Origin: Hyalangium ruber
Lineage (GTDB): Bacteria; Myxococcota; Myxococcia; Myxococcales; Myxococcaceae
Length of the DNA: 45,610 nt
NCBI RefSeq assembly: GCF_034259325.1
Contig: NZ_JAXIVS010000032.1
Span: forward strand, 1 to 45,610
Reading direction: 5' to 3'
Shown here in pieces: positions 39,560 through 45,610 of the stretch. The notes beneath the pieces are model-generated. The model worked only from the letters and a program-made list of their open reading frames with translations, made no database searches and was not told the DNA's origin. The first letter of the stretch is position 1. Each line of letters starts with the position of its first letter. The position numbers and the translations under genes are program-made.

Positions 39560-41100
39560 GCGCGAGGGAGCCTTAACACGAAGGTGGTACCTTGGCCGGG
39601 CTGACTCTGGCAGGAAAGGGTGCCCCCGTGTGCCTGCAGAATCTGCTGGCTGACGGACAGGCCCAGCCCGGTGCCGCCCTCCTTGGTGGAGAAGAAGGGC
39701 TCGAAGAGGCGTCCCCGGACGGCTTCCGTCATGCCTCGGCCAGTGTCCTGGACGGAGATCTCCACTTCCTTGCTGTCCAGGCCCCGGGTGGAGACGGTGA
39801 GGCGGCCGCCATCCGGCATGGCCTCGCGGCTGTTGCGCACGAGGTTGAGGAGCACCTGGCGTAGCTGCCCCTCGTCGGCGAGCACCGGCGGGGTGTCCGG
39901 GGCGAAGTCGCGCACCACCTCGACGCCGGCGCGCTCGAGCTCCTCGCGGGAGAAGTCCAGCACCCCGCCCAGCACCTCCGTCACGTTCTCGGAGACGAGG
40001 GTGGGCTTGGGCGGACGGGCCATGCGCAGGTACTGCTCGGTGACATCCGTGAGCCGGTCCACCTCGCGCGTCACGGCGGTGAGCAGGTCATGGGCCTCGC
40101 GGCCCTCCTCCTCGGAGTGGAAGGTGGCGCGGGCGAGCGCGTCCCCGAGCATCTCCACGTTGAGGCCGATGGAGGACAGGGGGTTGCGGACCTCGTGGGC
40201 GACCTGGGCGGAGATGCGGCCCACGGCGGCGAGTTGCTCGGCGCGGGCCAGGGCCTCGGCCTGGGCCTTGAGCTGGGACTCACGGGCCTGGAGCGAGCGG
40301 GCCATGGCGTCGAACTCGCGGGCGAGCACGGCCACCTCGTCCTCGCCCTGCACGCCGAGCTGCGCGCTGTAGTCGCCCCGGCCGATGCGGGAGACGCCCT
40401 CGATGAGGGTGCGCACCGGGCGCAGGGTGCGCGCCGAGAGGAGGGTGGCGCCGAGGCCCACGCCGATGGCGACCAGGGACAGGGTGATGATGGCCAGGCC
40501 GGTGCGCCGCTCGCGCTCCTCGGCGCGGTCCACGCGGGAGCGGATGCGGTTGTCCAGGGCGGCGCGCACCACGCGCAGCTCGCGGCCGATGGAGGCCTCC
40601 CGGTCGCGCAGCTCGGAGGTTCGCTCCGCCACCTGTGCGCGGTCCGGGCTCTCCACCGCGAGCGCCGAGAAGATGGCCTCGGCCGTGCGACCGTGGGCCG
40701 CGTACTGTATCTCCAGCTCCGCGAAGCGGGCCTCCAGCTCGCGCACGAAGGGCACCTCGCCGGCAGGGGCGAAGGTGAGGATGTCCTGGGCCTTGGCGCG
40801 AGCGCCCGCAAGGCGCTGGGCCATCAGCGGAGGGAAATACAGGCGGGCGAGCCGGATGAGGGCGCGCCGCGTCTCGACGCTCTGCTCGTCCAGGAGGCGC
40901 TCGGTATCCTTGCCCTGGTTGGTGTGGAAGGTCTCCAGGGCGGCGGCGTCCTGGGAGAGCTGGAGGTAGCCCTGGCTGACGAGGCGGATCTCCTGCTGGT
41001 TGCGATGGAGCTCGGCCACGCTGAACAGGGACACCGCGCCGAAGGTGACGAGCACCACGGCGTAGCCCAGGAAGATGCGCGTGGCGAGCGAGAGCTTCAT
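39556..41100 (-). CDS. membrane sensor histidine kinase with HAMP domain
   Basis: 514 residues from the ATG at 41100 (MKLSLATRIFLGYAVVLVTF). Transmembrane segment 1 is about 8-28, a helical periplasmic sensor covers 30-198, segment 2 is about 201-221, and HAMP is about 223-275. The phosphoacceptor is His302 in VAHEVRNPLSS. The ATP-binding motifs are LNLVRNSREAMPDGG, VQDTGRGM and LFEPFFSTKEGGTGLGLSVS. It is complete and should be active. No response regulator adjoins it. It overlaps the M16 peptidase gene by four bases (ATGA), suggesting that a proteolytic output is linked to this sensor. Confidence 0.93.
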   Translation of the reverse strand: MKLSLATRIFLGYAVVLVTFGAVSLFSVAELHRNQQEIRLVSQGYLQLSQDAAALETFHTNQGKDTERLLDEQSVETRRALIRLARLYFPPLMAQRLAGARAKAQDILTFAPAGEVPFVRELEARFAELEIQYAAHGRTAEAIFSALAVESPDRAQVAERTSELRDREASIGRELRVVRAALDNRIRSRVDRAEERERRTGLAIITLSLVAIGVGLGATLLSARTLRPVRTLIEGVSRIGRGDYSAQLGVQGEDEVAVLAREFDAMARSLQARESQLKAQAEALARAEQLAAVGRISAQVAHEVRNPLSSIGLNVEMLGDALARATFHSEEEGREAHDLLTAVTREVDRLTDVTEQYLRMARPPKPTLVSENVTEVLGGVLDFSREELERAGVEVVRDFAPDTPPVLADEGQLRQVLLNLVRNSREAMPDGGRLTVSTRGLDSKEVEISVQDTGRGMTEAVRGRLFEPFFSTKEGGTGLGLSVSQQILQAHGGTLSCQSQPGQGTTFVLRLPRA

Positions 41101-41185
41101 CGTGCGGAACCGGGGCGTCCAGGAGACGCCAACCGCATCGCTACGCTCGCGCCGGCCGGAGCGCAAGCTGATACCGTCCCGCCGA

Positions 41186-42727
41186 ATGAGGCTCCGTTTC
41201 CTCCGTCATGCCTTCCTGGCCGCTGCCCTGGCTCTCGTCCCCGCGTGTCAGGAACAAGGGGGGGCGGCTCCCCAGGTCCAGCTCGTCACCACCTCGTGTG
41301 CCGGTACCTCCCCGTTGGAGGGCGTCACGCACCTGCGCCTGAAGGTGACGGGAGAGGGGTTGTCCGGACCCATTGAGCGTGTGACCCCGGTGCTCCTGCA
41401 GCCGGAGGACATCCCCGCAGTGCCCGCTGGGCCGAGGCGGATGCTGGAGGTCCGGGGCTACACAGGAGAGCCCACGAGCGCGGGCCGGGTGGTCTCCGTG
41501 GGCCGTTCGGGTCCGTTCGACATGCCAGAGAGCGGGGCGCCCGAGGCGCCCGTGCGCGTCATCCTTCGTCGGGTGGAGACCTTCGTCCCGGTGGAGGATG
41601 CGCAGCAGCCGGGAAACTGCCTGGGACTCACCGAGGAGAGGGCCGGGCACACGGCCACCCTCCTGGAGGACGGCCGGGTGCTGTTGGCGGGCGGTTTCCG
41701 CATTTCGGAAGAGGGGGCGGTGGAGACGCTGGCCTCCATTGAAATCCTGGACCCGATGGCGCGCACGTTCACCTTCGTGCCGGACCCAGGGGGAGACGCT
41801 GCGCGCCGTGCGTTCCACACGGCGGCGCGGACGATCGACGGGCGGGTGGCGCTGATGGGCGGAGAGACGCAATCAGGCACGGCGAGCACGCCGCTGCGAA
41901 GTGTTGCGGTGTTCAACCCAGCGACGCGGGAGGTGCAGCGGTTCGAGATGGCACAGGCGCGTTCCCGCCATGCGTCGGCGATCGATATTTCGGGCCGGGG
42001 GCTGGTGGTGGGAGGAGTGGGGGAGGGCGGCGCGGTGGTAACGAACCCCGAGGGAGTGGATCCCGCGGCGGGCCGAAGCTTCCCAGTGCCCACGCCAGTG
42101 CCTCGCACGGGCGTGAGCGTGACGGTGCTGGCGGATGGCCAGCGCATGGCGGTGGTGGGAGGCTCGGATGGGGCGCAGGTCTCCCGCGAGGTACAGGTCT
42201 TCGCCTTCAACGGCACCACGTTCGCGCCGACCCCCGAGAGCCAGCTGTTGCGCCAGGGGCGGAGGAACGCGGCTACGGCCCTCTATGACGACGGGAAGCG
42301 GTTGCTCGTGACGGGGGGCTACATGGATGCCGTCCCGACGACGGAGGGCATTACCAGGCCCGTGGCGGTGTCGGAGATCCTCAATCTCGAGGCAGGAAGC
42401 ACGAGCGCCTCGGTAGGTCCCTCCATCGTGGGTCGGGGAGACTTGTGCGCGGTGTCCCTGCCAGAAGGCCGAGTGTTCACAGTGGGAGGGCAGCGGCCGG
42501 GAGAGGGAGGCTTGGTGAGCACAGGGCTCGCGGAACTCATCACTCCCACGCAGAACGTGACGGGCGGAGTGCTCGGTATGTCGCCAGTGGAGCCACCACG
42601 CTCCCTCCACACCTGCACAGCGCTACCGGATGGCTCGGTGCTCGTCACGGGCGGGCTGGATAACAACGGAGGCTCGACCCGGGTGGCCCCGGGGGCCTTC
42701 ATCTTCATGCCGGTGCCCCGCGACTGA
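41186..42727 (+). CDS. Kelch-repeat lipoprotein
   Basis: 513 residues from the ATG at 41186. Lipobox LVPAC (Cys21 region) follows a hydrophobic signal. An N-terminal region (about 30-145) with VTHLRLKVTGEGL looks like a small beta domain. Then at least seven Kelch-type blades follow: LEDGRVLLAGGF, IDGRVALMGGE, ISGRGLVVGGVG, LADGQRMAVVGGSDG, DDGKRLLVTGGYM, LPEGRVFTVGGQ and LPDGSVLVTGGLDNN, together a beta-propeller. It should face the cell surface or periplasm. It ends 20 bases before the SitA-like toxin gene on the same strand, so it could serve as a helper of that toxin; that is inference from position only. Confidence 0.85.
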   Translation: MRLRFLRHAFLAAALALVPACQEQGGAAPQVQLVTTSCAGTSPLEGVTHLRLKVTGEGLSGPIERVTPVLLQPEDIPAVPAGPRRMLEVRGYTGEPTSAGRVVSVGRSGPFDMPESGAPEAPVRVILRRVETFVPVEDAQQPGNCLGLTEERAGHTATLLEDGRVLLAGGFRISEEGAVETLASIEILDPMARTFTFVPDPGGDAARRAFHTAARTIDGRVALMGGETQSGTASTPLRSVAVFNPATREVQRFEMAQARSRHASAIDISGRGLVVGGVGEGGAVVTNPEGVDPAAGRSFPVPTPVPRTGVSVTVLADGQRMAVVGGSDGAQVSREVQVFAFNGTTFAPTPESQLLRQGRRNAATALYDDGKRLLVTGGYMDAVPTTEGITRPVAVSEILNLEAGSTSASVGPSIVGRGDLCAVSLPEGRVFTVGGQRPGEGGLVSTGLAELITPTQNVTGGVLGMSPVEPPRSLHTCTALPDGSVLVTGGLDNNGGSTRVAPGAFIFMPVPRD

Positions 42728-42747
42728 ACCAGGCGCTTCAAAAGGTC

Positions 42748-44091
42748 ATGAGGCCTCACATGCCCCGCTGGGTGGTTCTGCTGCAGTTCGCGTTCCTCGT
42801 GGGATGCACAAGCGGCACCACAAAGGTTGTCCGCCTGGACACGGGTCAGGGCGGTCCCATTGTCCATGTGCCGCGTCGCGACATGAAGACAGTGGACGTA
42901 GGCGACGACGCGTTCAGGAAGTCGGTCGCGAAACATGCGCGCACCGTGCCGACCCCTGCGCGGCCTCTGGTACATGCTCGCCAACTTTTTGGGGTACCCG
43001 AGCACAGTGGCTGGTATCGCTATGAGCGAAAAAGCCGGCGGCTGCTACCTCTCGAAGCCGGGAACGAGCTGAAGGTCGCGCTTTCGCCCGCTGATGCGGA
43101 GTTGAACCGCCTGTACTTTCTCTGGTGTGGCCGCGCTTGGGGATCGCCGCCTGGAGATTGCCTACGCCTGCTTGTGGACAGCCCTGTGCTGGAAGGCGAC
43201 GGGAAATACGCTTTGGCGATGGCTATCGCTCAAGGCGCAGTGCTCGGGGAATTGAAGACTGCCTTCGGAGAGATGGTATCGCCCGAGGCAGTGGCAGCTG
43301 CCCTCGTGGGGGCAATGACGACGTACCTGTTGTTGTGGATGTTGCCCGAGCCCATCAGCAAGGGCGTCGCTGCGTTGATGACCGTGGGAATGGTGAGCTA
43401 CCTGGGCTGGGACATGCTGTGGAAGCTGATCGATGGGTGGCGCGTTCTTGTGGCGAAGGTGGAGCGGGCCACCACCTTTGAGGAGATTCGCGCCGCTGGG
43501 GAGCAGTTCGCGAAGGTGATGGGGGACAAGGCCGCAAAGGCATTCGTGATGTTAGCGATGCTGGCGGTAGGGAATACAGCGGCGGGGATGGCGGCGAAGA
43601 TGCCTACGCTGCCCGGGGCTGGGCAGGCAGCGGTAGTGGCGGAAGCCCAATTGATCCGGTATTCGGCCGCTGCGCTGGCTGAGGTTGAGTCGGTGGCGAT
43701 CAATGCAGAGGGTGCTGTGGTCGTGTTGGCTCCCAACGCTGTTGCCATGACGGCGCGGGCCTCGGGCGGTGCAGGTTCTTCGGCCAAGGCTGGCTTCAGG
43801 TCTTTCAAATCCATGCGGGACTTCAAGAACGCGATGGGCCCTGCGGGCGAAGGAAAGAACTGGCATCAGACATCGGGTAACATTGAACGATTTGGTCCCG
43901 ACGCTCTGCACAATACTGAGAATGCAATTGCGATAGATTCTCAGCTACACAAGCAAATCAGCGCATTCTATTCATCCAAGCAAGAACTCACGGACAATAG
44001 AGTTGTCCGCGAATGGTTGCGTGGGAAGAGTTACGAGGAGCAGCGGGACTTCGGGCTTATGATCTTGAGACGATTCGGGGTGAGCCCATGA
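42748..44091 (+). CDS. SitA-like lipoprotein toxin with C-terminal nuclease-like domain
   Basis: 447 residues. Lipobox FLVGC (Cys20) follows a short signal. An N-terminal region (about 21-170) is followed by two hydrophobic segments (about 178-200 and 205-222), a second apolar stretch (264-282), a Pro/Ala/Gly linker (MPTLPGAGQAAVVAEA) and a C-terminal tip (about 353-447). The tip carries NWHQTSGNIERFGPDALHNT (His373, His388) and QLHKQIS (His401), which resembles HNH/AHH-type nuclease toxins. The layout, lipoprotein plus variable toxin tip, matches SitA toxins moved between cells by outer-membrane exchange. The start could be ATG 42748 or 42760. The stop overlaps the next gene as ATGA. The tip is visibly more AT-rich than the window. 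Confidence 0.78.
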   Translation: MRPHMPRWVVLLQFAFLVGCTSGTTKVVRLDTGQGGPIVHVPRRDMKTVDVGDDAFRKSVAKHARTVPTPARPLVHARQLFGVPEHSGWYRYERKSRRLLPLEAGNELKVALSPADAELNRLYFLWCGRAWGSPPGDCLRLLVDSPVLEGDGKYALAMAIAQGAVLGELKTAFGEMVSPEAVAAALVGAMTTYLLLWMLPEPISKGVAALMTVGMVSYLGWDMLWKLIDGWRVLVAKVERATTFEEIRAAGEQFAKVMGDKAAKAFVMLAMLAVGNTAAGMAAKMPTLPGAGQAAVVAEAQLIRYSAAALAEVESVAINAEGAVVVLAPNAVAMTARASGGAGSSAKAGFRSFKSMRDFKNAMGPAGEGKNWHQTSGNIERFGPDALHNTENAIAIDSQLHKQISAFYSSKQELTDNRVVREWLRGKSYEEQRDFGLMILRRFGVSP

Positions 44092-44459
44092 AAGAAGCCA
44101 CTCTGAAGGCACTTGAGTTGGAAGCGCTCATCGAGAAGTACAGAAGCTCCTCGGCAAAGCACGGACGCGCTATTTCAGAGGGGCATCCAAGAGCCGCCAA
44201 CAAAGAGTTCGATATTCTGGTTGCCATCCGAAAGGAACTCCGCACACGAGGCGAGGAAGGATGGCAGCGTCTGAGTTCCCTGCTTCATGATCCGGAACCG
44301 GGAACCCGGTACTGGGCTGCGACGTTTCTGCTGGAGTTCATGCCTCATGAAGCGGAAAGGGTGTTAGGCGAACTAGCAAGTATTCCCAAAAGTCTTGTGG
44401 GCTTTAGCGCGGAGATGGTTCTCAAGAAGTGGAAGGACGGAACCTTCACTCCAGCGTGA
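44088..44459 (+). CDS. DUF2019-like immunity protein of the SitA-like toxin
   Basis: 123 residues from the ATG at 44088, which overlaps the toxin stop by four bases (ATGA). All-helical sequence with a HEAT-like C-terminal half (EPGTRYWAATFLLEFMPHEA, then ERVLGELASIPKSLVGFSAE, and a final KKWKDGTF), typical of DUF2019 proteins, which are known immunity partners in polymorphic toxin loci. No signal peptide, so it acts in the cytosol, consistent with protecting DNA or RNA from a nuclease. Base composition is lower in GC than neighbouring genes. The left end of an insertion sequence lies 14 bases beyond its stop. Confidence 0.75.
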   Translation: MKEATLKALELEALIEKYRSSSAKHGRAISEGHPRAANKEFDILVAIRKELRTRGEEGWQRLSSLLHDPEPGTRYWAATFLLEFMPHEAERVLGELASIPKSLVGFSAEMVLKKWKDGTFTPA

Positions 44460-44472
44460 TGACCCTACATTC

Positions 44473-44500
44473 AGAGGGTGTTGAGCCAGGGCACTCAGGC
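44473..44500 (+). repeat. left terminal inverted repeat of the IS
   Basis: It begins AGAGGGTGTTGAGCCAGGG. It pairs with the right end at 45451-45478 with mismatches near positions 13, 16 and 20-23. It lies 14 bases beyond the immunity gene stop. Confidence 0.75.
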
Positions 44501-45477
44501 AAGGCGGCCCAGCATCAGTCGTATCATCCCCAGGTAGATGAACGCTTCGCAGGACTCCTCCTTTCGCTCGTAGTCTCTGGCCAAGCGCCGTTCTCGGCTC
44601 AACCACCCGAAGGTGCGCTCCACGACCCAACGCTTGGGCTGAACCACGAACCCAGGTGTGGTGTCCGAGCGTTTTACAATCTCCACCTGGACTCCGGTTT
44701 GCTGGGCGATGCGCTCGACGCGAGGGCCCTCGTAGGCCGCATCGGCCCACGCCTTCACCAGAGTGGGGAACTGCTCTGCGGCCAGAGGTAACACAGCGGC
44801 GCTCGCATCCCGGTCCTGCACGTCGGCGGTGGTAACCCACGCCACCAGCACCAAGCCCAGCATGTCCACCAGCAGGTGACGCTTGCGCCCTTTCATCTTC
44901 TTGTTGGCGTCATAGCCTCGAGTCTGTGCCTGCACGTCGCTCTTGACGCTCTGGCTGTCGAGCACGCCTGCGGTGGGCTGCACCGCACGTCCGGCCTGCT
45001 TTCGCACCTTGCCGCGCAGTACGTCGTGGAGAAGCTTGAGCGTGCCGTCCTTCTTCCATTGCCGAAAGTACGAGTAGACGCTCTGCCAGTCGGGAAAGTC
45101 GTGCGGCAGGTAGCGCCACTGCACTCCGGTGCGCGACACTTACAGCAGGGCGTTGACGACTTCGCGCCGCGAGTACACCACCGGCTGCGGCCCCACAGGG
45201 TTGCCGCGCACGAAGGGCTCGACCAGTTGCCACTGCTCGTCGGTCAAATCCGAGGGGTACTGCTGTCGACCAGGGGGTTGGGGAGCAGAGCTCATGCCCG
45301 TGCCTATAGAACGGGCATCGGAGAGGGGCAACCTGGTAAGTAGGACGGGCCGTGTCCCACCTGACAGAGCATCAGTACAGGCAGGCGGCAGCCCGTCCGT
45401 GTGCAGCAGCATTGTGTTCGGTAACCTGCTGGGGGAGCACTATATCTGGGGCCTGCTCACCCCGGATCAACACCCTC
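44474..45477 (-). mobile_element. IS5-family insertion sequence, about 1.0 kb
   Basis: Ends are defined by imperfect inverted repeats: the first 12 bases (AGAGGGTGTTGA inward from each end) match exactly and about 21 of 28 overall. It encodes one DDE transposase on the minus strand, with in-frame features of the IS427-like group. Flanking triplets are TCA (left, 44471-44473) and TTA (right, 45478-45480), so a perfect target duplication is absent. The 5' part of the element (45296-45449) is non-coding except for an open extension of the same frame. Confidence 0.8.
44495..45295 (-). pseudogene. IS5-family transposase interrupted by an in-frame TAA
   Basis: The frame begins at ATG 45295 (MSSAPQPPGRQQYPSDLTDE) with the DUF4096-like N-terminus, and reads to RREVVNALL, where TAA (45142-45140) stops it. 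The same frame continues without a shift as VSRTGVQWRYLPHDFPDW and the DDE catalytic domain: candidate Asp in VLDSQSVKSD, Asp in AWADAAYEG and Glu in VVERTFGWLSRERRLARD, ending LGRLA. Intact homologues have an aromatic or similar residue at the TAA site (TAC to TAA is one base change). A programmed frameshift is excluded because both halves share a frame. It is probably inactive unless the stop is read through or a GTG restart at 45139 gives a shorter protein. Confidence 0.85.
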
Positions 45478-45478
45478 T
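45451..45478 (-). repeat. right terminal inverted repeat of the IS
   Basis: Read on the minus strand it begins AGAGGGTGTTGATCCGGGG, the partner of 44473-44500. Confidence 0.75.
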
Positions 45479-45610
45479 TAAGCCCACCCCTTTCAAGGTG
45501 TTGCGTAGTGGCTCTCTGAGAGGAGAGGGTCCGGGAGAGCAGCCGATAGCCGACTGAGGCGTGCCGAGCCAGGGCCGAGGCCATCTTCTCGGGAGGTGCT
45601 CCCGGAGGAA
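45478..45610. other. right flank beyond the IS, no gene assigned
   Basis: 133 bases to the window end. Open frames here lack ribosome sites and resemble shadows. No RNA gene or repeat is recognised. Together with 45296-45473 inside the IS, the last about 310 bases carry no supported gene. Confidence 0.5.

Noticed and set aside
45100-45180. Programmed ribosomal frameshift in the IS transposase
   Set aside because: Both halves lie in the same frame, separated only by TAA, so a nonsense change explains it; no slippery site is needed.
1-45610. tRNA, rRNA and CRISPR arrays
   Set aside because: I scanned gaps by eye and saw no cloverleaf, rRNA signature or spaced direct repeats; a tRNAscan run would be decisive.

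Overview
The window is chromosomal DNA from a high-GC, gene-dense bacterium. It is almost certainly a myxobacterium, most likely of the Cystobacter/Archangium/Myxococcus branch. This is inferred from gene content: two linked ribosomal/translation clusters (spoVG-prs-rplY-pth and rpsF-rpsR-rplI followed by dnaB), many lipoproteins, a receiver-DUF4388 regulator, a giant coiled-coil protein, and a SitA-like lipoprotein toxin with its immunity gene. There is no rRNA or tRNA gene and no CRISPR array that I can see.

Layout. 1-7.8 kb: a mixed metabolic and envelope block with a Tat-exported dienelactone hydrolase, a VOC lipoprotein, a RecD2-type helicase, a decayed fragment of a GH13 glycosidase, a small lipoprotein, a translationally coupled SDR epimerase/YdeI pair and a secreted PI-PLC-like protein. 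8-16.7 kb: mostly minus-strand housekeeping genes (dnaB, rplI, rpsR, rpsF, pth, rplY, prs, spoVG). They are interrupted by a plus-strand 691-residue protein (11313-13388) with eight tandem 29-residue helical repeats and a HELAH metallopeptidase-like motif. 16.9-23.1 kb: nucleotide metabolism, with a tdk/upp-like/hpt salvage operon facing a class I ribonucleotide reductase operon (nrdA-nrdB).

23.4-35.5 kb: signalling and scaffold genes. These are a GAF histidine kinase, a membrane-anchored protein divergent from an 1810-residue protein (methyltransferase-like head, about 1460 residues of coiled coil built largely on a 21-residue repeat), then dapF, a receiver-GAF-degenerate-GGDEF protein and a receiver-DUF4388 protein ending in a Ras-like domain without a recognisable P-loop. 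The last four genes are closely packed and probably share a promoter at 25793-25820. 35.6-41.1 kb: small conserved proteins, a PRAI-like TIM-barrel protein, a TPR lipoprotein, and a histidine kinase/M16 peptidase pair coupled by an ATGA overlap.

41.2-45.6 kb: accessory end. A Kelch-type lipoprotein is followed by a lipoprotein with a C-terminal nuclease-like toxin domain, overlapping by ATGA a DUF2019-like immunity gene. Directly beyond is a 1.0-kb IS5-family element whose transposase frame carries an internal TAA stop. The drop in GC in the toxin tip and immunity gene, and the flanking IS, fit modular exchange of a kin-discrimination toxin.

The most novel-looking items are the 29-residue-repeat/HELAH protein, the methyltransferase-headed giant coiled coil with its pseudo-GTPase regulator neighbour, and the SitA-like toxin/immunity module. 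Functional statements rest on motif recognition by eye; no database search was run.
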